64,000 bases of DNA from Pseudomonas sp. Z8(2022) (GTDB taxonomy: Bacteria; Pseudomonadota; Gammaproteobacteria; Pseudomonadales; Pseudomonadaceae): the NCBI RefSeq assembly GCF_025837155.1, contig NZ_CP107549.1, positions 3,162,001 through 3,226,000 on the forward strand, given 5' to 3'. Each line of letters begins with the position of its first letter. The first letter of the stretch is position 1. Positions 46,656 through 55,207 of this stretch are shown one piece after another. A program made the translations under genes and the position numbers. The notes below the pieces were generated by a model that ran no database searches, was not told where the DNA came from, and worked only from the letters and a program-made list of their open reading frames with translations.

Positions 46656-47585
46656 TCAACCTTTCTCGGCCAGCGCCTTCTTGTAGCTGGTGGCGTAGTT
46701 CAGCTTGCGGCCAGCAACCTTGTTCAGCTCCTTGCGGTCGATCGACGAGTAGCCTCCCAACTCACGAGCCGTGAAGCCACTGTCACCAACCTCATCCTCA
46801 GATGCGAGTGCCACCATCTTCTTCGCCGCAGCTTCGACAGCATCACGGTAATCGCCGCGGTCGCTCAGGTCATATCTGTCCAGCGGCATCACCGAGCGTA
46901 GCCAGTTACCCCAATAAAATTCCAGAAATTCCGGGGCTACATTACCGGAACGCGGCTTGTCGTAACCGACCTCTCGGGTGAAGTACACCAATGCGCGATA
47001 AGGATCGTCGACCAGATTCTGCAGGCCGAGTTGACTCGGTATCTGCAGAGGCTCGATAACCTGGCCATTGCCATCCTTTAACCAGACCTTGCGCGCCAAA
47101 TTCATACGCTGCCAGAAGCTGGCCATGTCCGGACTGTCACTGAAGTTATCGGTCACCCGTACCCACATGTTCAGATTTTCGCCCCCCTTGGGGTGTTCCA
47201 CCAACACGGTGAAGGTGTGATGACCATCGGTGAGGAACAGCTTGCCCTCGGGCCCGACGACCACGGTCTTCATTTCGCTGCTCCGAGTACCAACCTCGTC
47301 CTGGCAGGCGAAGCTCTCGGGCTGGTGCAGGTCGGCGTCACTCGGCACCTTGGTACTCTCACCTTGCCCATTGACCTCGCAATATTCGTCGAACAGCTTG
47401 TTGCGCTCCTGCGCGAAGCGGCCGAGCTTGTAGTAGATCTGGTCATAACCGACTGCAGCCTGAGTCGGATGCAAGGCCTGCAGTGGCACCTGAAGCAACT
47501 GGCCGGGTTTGGCTGCGCTGTAGTCCTGAGCCAGGATGGCCGAGCTCAAGCTGACTGAAATAAAAAAAAGGGGGATTTGACGCAT
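46656..47585 (-). CDS. exported ParB/Srx-like fold protein (ParBc_2 type)
   Basis: This 309-residue protein has a signal peptide (about 1-20, 'FFISVSLSSAILAQD') and a ParB-like domain with 'VPLQALHPTQAAVGYDQI' and 'LFLTDGHHTFTVLVEH' (DGHHTF at 120-125). DGHHR-type boxes in ParB/Srx proteins bind nucleotide phosphates. The family is annotated as putative ParB-like nuclease; here export to the periplasm excludes a chromosome-segregation role. Two cysteines (C69, C94) may pair. AAAGG precedes the ATG at 47585. It follows the porin gene after a terminator. Confidence 0.8.
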   Translation of the reverse strand: MRQIPLFFISVSLSSAILAQDYSAAKPGQLLQVPLQALHPTQAAVGYDQIYYKLGRFAQERNKLFDEYCEVNGQGESTKVPSDADLHQPESFACQDEVGTRSSEMKTVVVGPEGKLFLTDGHHTFTVLVEHPKGGENLNMWVRVTDNFSDSPDMASFWQRMNLARKVWLKDGNGQVIEPLQIPSQLGLQNLVDDPYRALVYFTREVGYDKPRSGNVAPEFLEFYWGNWLRSVMPLDRYDLSDRGDYRDAVEAAAKKMVALASEDEVGDSGFTARELGGYSSIDRKELNKVAGRKLNYATSYKKALAEKG

Positions 47586-47613
47586 CGAAAACACCTTTAA
47601 AAGGGCTTGGCGA

Positions 47614-47641
47614 TAAAAAAGCCCCACCAGTGGCGGGGCTC
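47614..47641 (-). terminator. rho-independent terminator after the OprO/OprP-type gene
   Basis: On the minus strand AGCCCCGCC/GGTGGGGCT (with one G-T pair) is followed by six Ts. It would limit read-through into the ParB-like gene. Confidence 0.85.
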
Positions 47642-47669
47642 AATCAGGAGCAACGGATGAAGGTGTCGC

Positions 47670-48974
47670 TTAGAAGACGTACTGCAGGCGACCTACGATG
47701 GCCTTGCCGTCGTCCTGCACGCTCTTGCCGCCGACCTGGTTGGCGGTGTTGATGTTGTCCACCTGATAGTCGATGTAGTTCAGGCTGGTGCGTACTGCCG
47801 GCGTAACGAAGTAGTTCACGCCCACAACCATGGCCTTGGTCTGGAACTCGTCATTGACGTCATCGGCGACGATGCCGGCCAGTCCCAGGTTGCCCGGAAT
47901 GGCTCCGGCATCGGAGTCGATGGTGGAGCTCTCGTAGCGGGCAAAGATTTCCCAGGAGCCTTTCATGTTGTCCGGCTTGTCCCACTTGCCATCGGCAGCC
48001 TTGTACTGGCGTACGCCGTTGAACATGTAGGAAACCTGGGCGTAGTAACCGCTGAGGTCGACGTCGGATTTGGCGCCGGCCAGAGTCTCACCGCTGATCT
48101 GGCGCTGGAAGTATTCGGCCTGAGCACGGAATGCACCGAACTGAGCGCCGGACTCCAGTACCCACTCGACATCCTTGTCAGCCACGCGCACGTCGCCGAA
48201 GGTCAGACGAAAATCGTTGTCGCTGCGAATGCCCATCCGGGTACGCGCACGCGCACGGTTATCGTCGGACTCGCTGTTGTGGTAGTTGGCGGCGAGGTGA
48301 ATGACATCGGTACCATTCAGGTATGGCGCCCAGTGGGCGCGCAGGGTGTAGCCGTACAGCTCATCGTTGTCATCGCCCTTGTAGTTGTTGTCGCCCTCGT
48401 AGGTGGCAACCTGAGCCATCAGGCCGTAGTTGTCGCCGGAGTGCTTGAAGTTCACCCCGAACTGGGTGTCTTCGTCACCGTTCAGGAAGTCGTACATGAA
48501 CGGGCGCTCGATGGCAGTGATCCAGGAGGAGCTGGTGGTGTTCTCCAGACCGTAGTCGACGCCAAAACGCCCCACGGTAAAGGTACCGATATCCAGACCG
48601 GTGTAGGCGATGAAGGCGCGGTCGACGCTGGTGTCGTCACCTTCGTCGTAGCTCAGGCGCAGGCCCCAGTCCCAATCACTGTAGGCAGTACCTTCCAGAC
48701 CGAACTCACCGCGGCGGATGAAGGTATTGAAGGTATCGTCGAACGGCTTGTTCTGATCGGCAGCCATCAGGCCATCGAACTGGGTGGCGTCCCACTGCAG
48801 CTTGCCGCTCAGCTTGAAGCTGAAGGCCTTGTCGGTGGTGGCGACTTCCAGGCCACCTTTGGTCTTGATCACGAGGTCGGCGCCGTCGGTGGTGACGGTA
48901 CCGGCGAAAGCCTGGGCGGAAACGGCCAGAGCCAGAGCGCTGGCTGCGAAACCGGCGAAGTGCTTACGGATCAT
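47670..48974 (-). CDS. OprO/OprP-family phosphate or polyphosphate porin
   Basis: This 434-residue 16-strand porin has the signal peptide and mature N-terminus typical of the family ('AFAGTVTTDGADLVIKTKGG' and 'TTDKAFSFKLSGKLQ'). OprP prefers phosphate and OprO pyro- and polyphosphate, but I cannot place this protein between the two by eye. The ATG at 48974 with AGGGG upstream is the family start; the frame extends to 49013. A CTGTAATCAAATCTTTATC stretch (49081-49099, minus strand) is only a distant match to a pho box. Confidence 0.9.
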   Translation of the reverse strand: MIRKHFAGFAASALALAVSAQAFAGTVTTDGADLVIKTKGGLEVATTDKAFSFKLSGKLQWDATQFDGLMAADQNKPFDDTFNTFIRRGEFGLEGTAYSDWDWGLRLSYDEGDDTSVDRAFIAYTGLDIGTFTVGRFGVDYGLENTTSSSWITAIERPFMYDFLNGDEDTQFGVNFKHSGDNYGLMAQVATYEGDNNYKGDDNDELYGYTLRAHWAPYLNGTDVIHLAANYHNSESDDNRARARTRMGIRSDNDFRLTFGDVRVADKDVEWVLESGAQFGAFRAQAEYFQRQISGETLAGAKSDVDLSGYYAQVSYMFNGVRQYKAADGKWDKPDNMKGSWEIFARYESSTIDSDAGAIPGNLGLAGIVADDVNDEFQTKAMVVGVNYFVTPAVRTSLNYIDYQVDNINTANQVGGKSVQDDGKAIVGRLQYVF

Positions 48975-49132
48975 CGAGAAATTCCCCTGTTGGACTTTTA
49001 GTGTTGAAAACACCCGAGCGAGTGGCTCGTTCGTGCCGGAGGAATCTTGGCGAGGGGTTATTTCAGAGCAGTTGCCGATAGATAAAGATTTGATTACAGC
49101 GGAACTTTTTTACTTCTACTGCTTATAAGCCA

Positions 49133-49459
49133 TCAGGAGGAATGCAGGCGGGGGATCAACAGGGCACCTGCCAGGCAGAGTGCTGCCCCCTCCAGCCAGT
49201 CGCTGAGCATCGGCCAGGTCTTTTCTATCAGCGCCAGCCAGGCCAGCGAAGCGACGATGTAAACGCCACCATAGGCGGCATAGGCACGGCCAGCGAAGGA
49301 TGCCTCGACCCAGGTCAGAATCAGAGCGAAGAGCGCGGGACTCAACAGCCCGGGCGCTATCCACCAGGCGCTGCGATCGAGCCGCAACCACATCCAGAAT
49401 GCGTAACAGCCGGCGATCTCGAACAGCGCCGCCAGCAGAAACCACAAATAATTGCTCAT
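49133..49459 (-). CDS. YnfA (UPF0060) family membrane protein
   Basis: This 108-residue protein has four membrane helices and matches the YnfA/UPF0060 family, an SMR-like small membrane protein. The ends of the helices and the '[17 protein letters not shown]' start are typical. Some relatives export toxic cations; the role here is unproven. It follows the unknown 142-residue gene by 9 bases. Confidence 0.9.
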   Translation of the reverse strand: MSNYLWFLLAALFEIAGCYAFWMWLRLDRSAWWIAPGLLSPALFALILTWVEASFAGRAYAAYGGVYIVASLAWLALIEKTWPMLSDWLEGAALCLAGALLIPRLHSS

Positions 49460-49468
49460 GCTGGCGCC

Positions 49469-49897
49469 CTAGCCACGCAGGGCACCTTCACGTTCCCAGG
49501 CGCAGCGCACACGCAGCGCGCCCTCCTGCGGGCTGTGAAAGCCGCTGTCGGACTCCCAGCGGAAGGTATGCATGCCATTGAGCTCGGTTTCCAGGTGCAC
49601 CACGGCACTGGCCCAGTAGAGGCGCTTGAGTAACGTCTCGAAGGCTTCGATCCACAGGTTCCACTCATACTCCACCGCGCCATAGCTGGCACCGAAGTGG
49701 ATTACCTGGGTCTGGTAGAGGCCCGCCCCCGGCAACTCGCAGAACGAAAACATCTCGCGACCGAGAAAGGGCCAGAGATCGCCCGACGGCAGCTCGGCGA
49801 GCACGCAATGATTGGTTTCACGGCGCAGGCGACGCTGCTCGGGGTCATCCGAGGGCCAGTCGCGGATGCAGCCATAAACGATGGATTCGGACTCCAC
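49469..49897 (-). CDS. unrecognised 142-residue protein
   Basis: The GTG at 49897 has AGGAG 8 bases upstream. The protein is acidic, rich in Trp and Phe, and has three Cys and no signal peptide or membrane helix ('YGCIRDWPSDDPEQRRL', 'WPFLGREMFSFCELPG'). I recognise no domain. It appears to be co-transcribed with ynfA. The 74 bases upstream to the MFS gene hold no further gene. Confidence 0.75.
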   Translation of the reverse strand: MESESIVYGCIRDWPSDDPEQRRLRRETNHCVLAELPSGDLWPFLGREMFSFCELPGAGLYQTQVIHFGASYGAVEYEWNLWIEAFETLLKRLYWASAVVHLETELNGMHTFRWESDSGFHSPQEGALRVRCAWEREGALRG

Positions 49898-49971
49898 ACT
49901 GGCACTCCTGAAAAAGCAGAATGCCTTCTAACACAGCACGCCAGGGCAAGAAAGGAACTGGTGCGAATTCT

Positions 49972-51135
49972 TCAACGAGTCTGACTGCGGCCTCGCCCCA
50001 GCAGCCAGGCCACCAGCGTCATCAGCAGGGCCAACCCGGTCAGCACCGCAAACGGCAGGCGGTAACTGCCGGAAAGATCGCGGGCCAGGCCGGTCAGAAT
50101 CGGCGTCAGGCAGCCAATGCAGTAGCCGGTGAACAGCATCATTGCGGTCCAGCGACTCACGGCCAGCGGCGAACCGGCTTCGTACAAGGGCAGCACCAGC
50201 GACAGGGCGAAGGATCCACCCAGCGAAAATCCCAGGATCAGCGCCCACAATTCGGGAACGAAGCGCGGCACGAAGGTGACCATTGCCAGACAACCACAGG
50301 TGATTGCCCCGCAAGCCAGCAGCAGTGAATAACGGGCGTTGTAACGCTGCACCAGCCAGGGCAGCAGGAAGGAGCTTGGCAGGCCCATGAGCATGGACAG
50401 ACTGAGCAGCGAGTTGCTGCGCAGCATGCTCAGCCCGGCTTCGTGGTAGCGCGCCACGGCCCAGGTGGCAATGGCATAGAACAGACCCGCCTGAAGGGCA
50501 AAGAAGCAGCTGATCAGCCAGGCACGCGGCTGCCGCCAGGGCAGACCACCACTTTCCTGCCCTTCGGCAGCACCGGCCTGATTGGGCAGCCACAACCAGA
50601 GCATTACCCCAAGCAATGCCGGTATGGCCCAGACGGCAAGCCCCAGATGCCAGGCATCGCCGAACAGTGCCGTGGCCGGTGCGGTGAGCACCGCACCGCC
50701 GGCGCCGCCGATGGTCATACCCAGCGAGTACCAGCCCACCACCTGGCCCATCTGGCTGGCGAAGTGGCGTTTGATGAAGCCCGACAGCAAAGGTCCGGCA
50801 ACCGCGATGGCAGCCCCCAGCGCGATGGCACTGCCGATCAGCACCCCACTCTGGTGCGCAGCCAGACGCGCCAACAGCGCCAGGCCGATCAAACCGAGGC
50901 AGAGCACGATGGTGCGTTCGAGCCCCCAGCGCATGGCCAGACGTGGCGCCAAGGGGGCCAGCAAGCCCATGCACAGTACCGGCAGCGCAGTGGTCAGGCT
51001 AATGAAACTGCGGCTCAACGACAGCTCGGCGGCAATGCGCTCGATCAGCGGTGCGAGGGATGTAATGCCGGGGCGCAGATTGATCGCCGCCAACATCAGG
51101 GCCACTAGCAGTAGAGCCCGAGGGACTGGTTTCAC
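49972..51135 (-). CDS. CynX/NimT-family MFS transporter
   Basis: This 387-residue MFS protein has about 12 helices and the CynX/NimT opening 'AAINLRPGITSLAPLIERIA'. Relatives carry cyanate or 2-nitroimidazole, but most are unassigned. The start is GTG at 51135. It stands alone between the SDR gene terminator and the unknown gene. Confidence 0.87.
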   Translation of the reverse strand: MKPVPRALLLVALMLAAINLRPGITSLAPLIERIAAELSLSRSFISLTTALPVLCMGLLAPLAPRLAMRWGLERTIVLCLGLIGLALLARLAAHQSGVLIGSAIALGAAIAVAGPLLSGFIKRHFASQMGQVVGWYSLGMTIGGAGGAVLTAPATALFGDAWHLGLAVWAIPALLGVMLWLWLPNQAGAAEGQESGGLPWRQPRAWLISCFFALQAGLFYAIATWAVARYHEAGLSMLRSNSLLSLSMLMGLPSSFLLPWLVQRYNARYSLLLACGAITCGCLAMVTFVPRFVPELWALILGFSLGGSFALSLVLPLYEAGSPLAVSRWTAMMLFTGYCIGCLTPILTGLARDLSGSYRLPFAVLTGLALLMTLVAWLLGRGRSQTR

Positions 51136-51217
51136 AGGTATTCCATGGTCATTACGGCAGGCAGGCCGGGGCGGAAACCCTACCCCTGACGGTCGAGTCA
51201 GGCAAGCCTGCCGGCAT

Positions 51218-51241
51218 GAAAAACTGACCTTTCGGTCAGTT
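51218..51241 (-). terminator. rho-independent terminator overlapping the SDR stop codon
   Basis: An 8-bp stem AACTGACC/GGTCAGTT with GAAA loop (51222-51241) is followed by TTTTT on the minus strand. The left arm contains the SDR TGA. Confidence 0.9.
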
Positions 51242-52048
51242 CGCGGACCTGACCTTGCCGCGCATTTTCTCGGCCATGCTGGCCATCTCGTCGTACAGCG
51301 CCTGCGGGTTCTTCTGCTTCAGCGCCCAGGCCATGCGACCCATTTCATGCGGCAGAATCATGAAACTGCCCCTGGCCATTTCGTCGTGGATGTAGCTGGC
51401 GATATCCGCCGCACTGATCGGCGAGCTTTCCAGCAACTTGCCTACCTGAGCCTTCATCGCCGGAGTCGGACCGCGGAAGGAGTCCAGCAGGTTGGTCTGG
51501 AAGAAGGACGGGCAGACCACATGCACGCCGATCTCCAGCTGACGCAACTCCACCAGCAGGCTTTCCGACAAGGCCACCACGCCGGCCTTGGCCACGTTGT
51601 AGTTGCTCATGCCCGGCCCCTGCATCAGCGCGGCCATGGAGGCGATGTTGACGATCTTGCCCTTGCTCTTCTCCAGCAGCGGCAGGAAGGCCTTGCAGCC
51701 CTTGACCACGCCCATCAGGTTGATCGAGATCTGCCAGTCCCAGTCCTCCAGCGACAGTTCGCTGAAGAAGCCACCGGAGGCGACGCCAGCGTTGTTGACG
51801 ATGACATCGATACCGCCGAACTGCTCTTCACAGGCCTGCGCCAGGGCGGTCAGCTGGCTGTAGTCACGCACGTCGCAGCGACGGGTGAAACCGTCACCGC
51901 CCGCTTCGCGAACCAGCTTCAGGGTTTCCGCCAGACCGGCTTCGTTGACGTCGGCCAGGGCCAACCGCCAGCCTTCGCGCGCCCAACGCAGGGCAATTTC
52001 GCGTCCCAGGCCGGAGCCCGCGCCAGTGATCATCATGCGGTTTTGCAT
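51236..52048 (-). CDS. short-chain dehydrogenase/reductase
   Basis: This 270-residue classical SDR has the cofactor-binding 'TGAGSGLG', 'NNAG', and catalytic Ser and 'YNVAK'. Asp at the end of the second strand ('ALADVN') favours NAD(H). The substrate is unknown. The ATG at 52048 begins the Rossmann fold and is preferred to 52114. Confidence 0.9.
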   Translation of the reverse strand: MQNRMMITGAGSGLGREIALRWAREGWRLALADVNEAGLAETLKLVREAGGDGFTRRCDVRDYSQLTALAQACEEQFGGIDVIVNNAGVASGGFFSELSLEDWDWQISINLMGVVKGCKAFLPLLEKSKGKIVNIASMAALMQGPGMSNYNVAKAGVVALSESLLVELRQLEIGVHVVCPSFFQTNLLDSFRGPTPAMKAQVGKLLESSPISAADIASYIHDEMARGSFMILPHEMGRMAWALKQKNPQALYDEMASMAEKMRGKVRSAN

Positions 52049-52147
52049 AGCAGCCCTGCCTTCAGTGTTTGGTTGCGGTGGCTGCCAGTGTAACGAAGGA
52101 AATAAAGCCTCCACTCCTTCATCAGGCTCATGAATAGGCAGGGAAAA

Positions 52148-52512
52148 TCATGCCCGCCCCTTACTGTGCCGCCGCCAGGCATAAACGCTCAGGTTGACCA
52201 GCAAGACGATGCTCCCCAGCCAGAGCTGAATCTGCGGTGTGAGCCCCGCCGGGTAGATCAGCGGAATCAGATAATGCTCGATGAAACCGCCTTCATATCC
52301 CGCCTGCCCGGCCATCCTGCGCAGATGATTTTCCCAGGGTGTCAGCGGGCACCCCAGGTGCAGGCACTCCACCACGATCCCCAGACCACGGCTGGCAGGT
52401 GCAGGCAGAGCAAGCGCGGCCAGCGCAACAGCAGCAAGCCACCGAGCAGCACGAACAGGATGAAGCGCAAATGCAGCAGTACCAGCGCATCGGCGGCGAT
52501 TCGCCAGAACAT
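52148..52512 (-). pseudogene. DUF2784-family membrane protein gene with a frameshift
   Basis: The minus strand reads from an ATG at 52512 (after AGGGGG) as 'IAADALVLLHLRFILFVLLGG' to 'LHLPAVVWG'. A second frame then continues with 'VVECLHLGCPLTPWENHLRR' to a stop at 52148. Joined, these make one DUF2784 protein of the usual 120 residues. The join needs one more base at or near the run of four Gs (plus strand 52379-52382). This means either a one-base deletion or a sequencing error. As written, the first frame stops after about 55 residues. Confidence 0.82.
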
Positions 52513-52665
52513 CATTTCCCCCTGAGCAGATCCATAGAAAAAAACACCAGCCAGATACAAGCTGATTGAGTGCCGCTATCAAAACCATGCAGAAGCCGCA
52601 TTTCCCGTGAGGGGCGCGCGGGGATACTTTTATCCATAGCGAAATGATTCTCAACGAGGTGCATC

Positions 52666-52890
52666 ATGCTCAAGACACTGACCTTCACCATCATGCACTT
52701 CTGCATCGCTTTCGGTGTCACCTACGTCCTGACCGGCAGCATTGCAGCCAGCAGCCTGGTGGCAGCCATCGAACCCTTGTGCAATTCGGTGGGTTTCTAT
52801 TTCCACGAGAAGATCTGGCAGCATTTCGAGCGCAATCGTCGCCCGGCGCCGGAACGTCCGAAACACGCCTGGCTGCACCACCACGCCTGA
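52666..52890 (+). CDS. DUF2061-family small membrane protein
   Basis: This 74-residue protein has two hydrophobic segments and the DUF2061 layout ('FTIMHFCIAFGVTYVLTGS', 'AAIEPLCNSVGFYFHEKIW'), with a His-rich tail. The function is unknown. GAGGTG precedes the ATG. It is divergent from the frameshifted DUF2784 gene. Confidence 0.83.
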   Translation: MLKTLTFTIMHFCIAFGVTYVLTGSIAASSLVAAIEPLCNSVGFYFHEKIWQHFERNRRPAPERPKHAWLHHHA

Positions 52891-53038
52891 GCAAACCCGC
52901 CCTCCGCGCACAACTGCAGGCGACAGCCCCCCAAGTATCCTGCGATAAGGCATGATCGTCTGGCACTTTGCCTCGCTTGCTGCTGTCATAAGGCAGCGAT
53001 TCAATCCAGACGTTCTCTTATCAAAAGGGACTTAGCAC

Positions 53039-54337
53039 ATGCTCAGCCTTGCCCGACTCACCGCCTTGCTCGGTGGCCTGGCCTTCTGTGCCTCCTTGAT
53101 GGCGGCTGATGTGGATGCCGAAAGCTATGGCTATCCGCTGGCCAACCCATTCGAGGCGACCATTACCGCCACGCCACCCCAGCTGCGCCCGGAGCTGCCG
53201 GCTGACGAAGACATCAGGCAGCGCGACTACTCGGTGCGTGTGCGTCCTGATCGCGAATTCGAGTTGCTGGACAACTTCTGGCCGGTGACCAAGCTGCGCT
53301 ACCGACTGGCCGAGCAGAAAGGTCGAGCGCCGCTGATCTTCATCATCGCCGGCACCGGTGCGCACTACGCCAGCAGCACCACCGAGTACCTGAAGGAGCT
53401 GTTCTATGGTGCGGGTTTCCATGTCGTGCAGTTGTCATCGCCGACCAGCTATGACTTTATGGCCGCCGCCTCGCGTTTCGCCACCCCGGGCTACAGTCCG
53501 GAAGATGCCGACGACCTATATCGCGCCATGCAGGCGGTACGGGCCCAGCACCCGAAACTGCAAGTCAGCGAATACCTCCTGACCGGTTACAGCCTCGGCG
53601 CGCTGCATGCCGCCTTCGTCAGCCAGATCGACGAAACCCGTCGCGCCTTCGACTTCAAGCGCGTGTTGCTGCTCAATCCGCCGGTCAATCTCTACACGTC
53701 GATCAGCAATCTCGACAAGCTGGTTCAAACCAGGGTGCAGGGCATCGACAACAGCACCAACTTCTACGATCTGGTACTGGCCAAGCTGACCCGCTACTTC
53801 AACGACAAGGGTGCTCTGGATATCAACGACGCCATTCTCTATGACTTCCAGCGGTCCACCGAGCGGCTGTCGGACGAGCAGATGGCGATGCTGATCGGCA
53901 CCTCGTTCCGCTTCTCCTCCGCCGACATTGTCTTTACCTCGGACCTGCTCAACCGCCGCGGCCTGATCACCCCGCGCGACTACCGAATCACCGAGAGCAC
54001 CAGCCTCACGCCCTTCTTCCAGATGGCTCTGCGCTGCGACTTCGACTGTTACATCGCCGAACAACTGATGCCCTGGTGGCGCGCCCGGTATGACGGTGGC
54101 AGCCTCAACCAGCTGATCGAAAAGAGCAGCCTGTATGCACTGGAGGACTACCTCAAGGGCAGCGACAAGGTCGCCGTGATGCACAACGCCGACGACCTGA
54201 TTCTCGGCCAGGGTGACATCGGCTTCCTGCGCCGTACCTTTGGCGACCGCCTGACCCTTTACCCGCGCGGTGGGCACTGCGGCAACCTCGACTATCGCGT
54301 CAATGCAGACGCCATGCTGGAGTTCTTCCGTGGTTAA
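53039..54337 (+). CDS. exported alpha/beta hydrolase paired with mlaA
   Basis: This 432-residue protein has a signal peptide (about 1-22, ending LMAADV) and an alpha/beta hydrolase core: 'IFIIAGTGAHY' (oxyanion loop), 'LLTGYSLGALHAA' (nucleophile Ser), 'VAVMHNADDLILG' (Asp) and 'YPRGGHCGNLD' (His). Homologues are often misnamed serine/threonine kinases; no kinase motif is present. Its end overlaps the mlaA start by 8 bases, so a role in envelope lipid metabolism is a fair inference. AAGGGA precedes the ATG. Confidence 0.85.
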   Translation: MLSLARLTALLGGLAFCASLMAADVDAESYGYPLANPFEATITATPPQLRPELPADEDIRQRDYSVRVRPDREFELLDNFWPVTKLRYRLAEQKGRAPLIFIIAGTGAHYASSTTEYLKELFYGAGFHVVQLSSPTSYDFMAAASRFATPGYSPEDADDLYRAMQAVRAQHPKLQVSEYLLTGYSLGALHAAFVSQIDETRRAFDFKRVLLLNPPVNLYTSISNLDKLVQTRVQGIDNSTNFYDLVLAKLTRYFNDKGALDINDAILYDFQRSTERLSDEQMAMLIGTSFRFSSADIVFTSDLLNRRGLITPRDYRITESTSLTPFFQMALRCDFDCYIAEQLMPWWRARYDGGSLNQLIEKSSLYALEDYLKGSDKVAVMHNADDLILGQGDIGFLRRTFGDRLTLYPRGGHCGNLDYRVNADAMLEFFRG

Positions 54338-55100
54338 GCACAGCACCCTGATCATCGCCCTGCTGCTGGCCAGCGGGCAGGCACTGGCCGAGCATCAGAC
54401 CGATGCCGACGGTTTCACCAACCCGTTGCAACACCTGCAGTTCAACCCGGGCCTGGACCAGCAGGAGTTCGAGCGTGCCTCCAACGATGCCCTGCAGGTC
54501 TATGACCCGCTGGAGGCCTGGAACCGCCGCGTCTACCACTTCAATTACCGCTTCGATCAGTGGGTGTTCCTGCCCGTGGTCGACGGTTACCGCTACGTCA
54601 CGCCGAGTCTGGTGCAAAGCGGTGTGCACAACTTCTTCAACAACCTCGGCGAAATTCCCACGCTGGCCAACAGCGTCCTGCAGCTCAAGGGCAAGCGGGC
54701 GGCGAACAGCACTGCGCGATTGCTGTTCAACACCATTTTCGGGATCGGCGGCATCTGGGACCCGGCGACGAAAATGGGCCTGCCGCGCCTGACCGAAGAC
54801 TTCGGCCAGACGCTGGGCCACTACGGCGTGCCTGCCGGCCCGTACCTGATGCTGCCGCTGCTCGGCCCGTCGAACCTGCGCGACACGGGTGGCCTGGTAG
54901 CGGATTACAGCCTGGAGAATGCAGTCAACTATCTCGACGTGGCCGACGCCAGCCGCAGCAACCCCGGCATCCCGGTTCTGCAAGCCATCGATACTCGCGC
55001 CAATACCGGCTTCCGCTATGGCCAGCTCAATTCACCGTTCGAGTACGAGAAGCTGCGCTACTTCTATCATGAGTCGCGCAAACTGAAGATCGCTGATTGA
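54330..55100 (+). CDS. mlaA: MlaA/VacJ-family protein without a lipobox
   Basis: This 256-residue MlaA-family protein has 'DPLEAWNRRVYHFNYRFDQW', 'VHNFFNNLGEIPTLANSVLQ' and 'LPRLTEDFGQTLGHYGVPAGPYLMLPLLGPSNLRD' (split at the loop). MlaA takes phospholipid from the outer leaflet for retrograde transport. The start is GTG at 54330 with GGAG 7 bases upstream, inside the end of the hydrolase gene. Its signal peptide (about 1-20, ending ALAEH) has no Cys, so it is not a lipoprotein as in E. coli. Confidence 0.9.
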   Translation: MVKHSTLIIALLLASGQALAEHQTDADGFTNPLQHLQFNPGLDQQEFERASNDALQVYDPLEAWNRRVYHFNYRFDQWVFLPVVDGYRYVTPSLVQSGVHNFFNNLGEIPTLANSVLQLKGKRAANSTARLLFNTIFGIGGIWDPATKMGLPRLTEDFGQTLGHYGVPAGPYLMLPLLGPSNLRDTGGLVADYSLENAVNYLDVADASRSNPGIPVLQAIDTRANTGFRYGQLNSPFEYEKLRYFYHESRKLKIAD

Positions 55101-55104
55101 CCCG

Positions 55105-55174
55105 GCTAACGCATCGAATATATCGATGCGTTAGCGGTGAATTTTCCACCCAATTATCTATTCGATGCGAATAG
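55105..55174 (+). promoter_or_regulatory. two palindromes between mlaA and pirin
   Basis: A perfect 13-bp inverted repeat (55105-55117 and 55123-55135) is followed by CTATTCG-ATG-CGAATAG (55158-55174). Both contain TCGATGCG. The first could be a terminator without a T-run; the second, 34 bases before the pirin ATG, looks more like an operator. Confidence 0.55.
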
Positions 55175-55207
55175 CATGGCGTCATCCCCCTCTATCAAGG
55201 AGCCGCC

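Noticed and set aside
49081..49099. Pho-box-like sequence upstream of the OprO/OprP-type porin
   Set aside because: It matches the consensus poorly in the second half-site, so I do not list it as a binding site.
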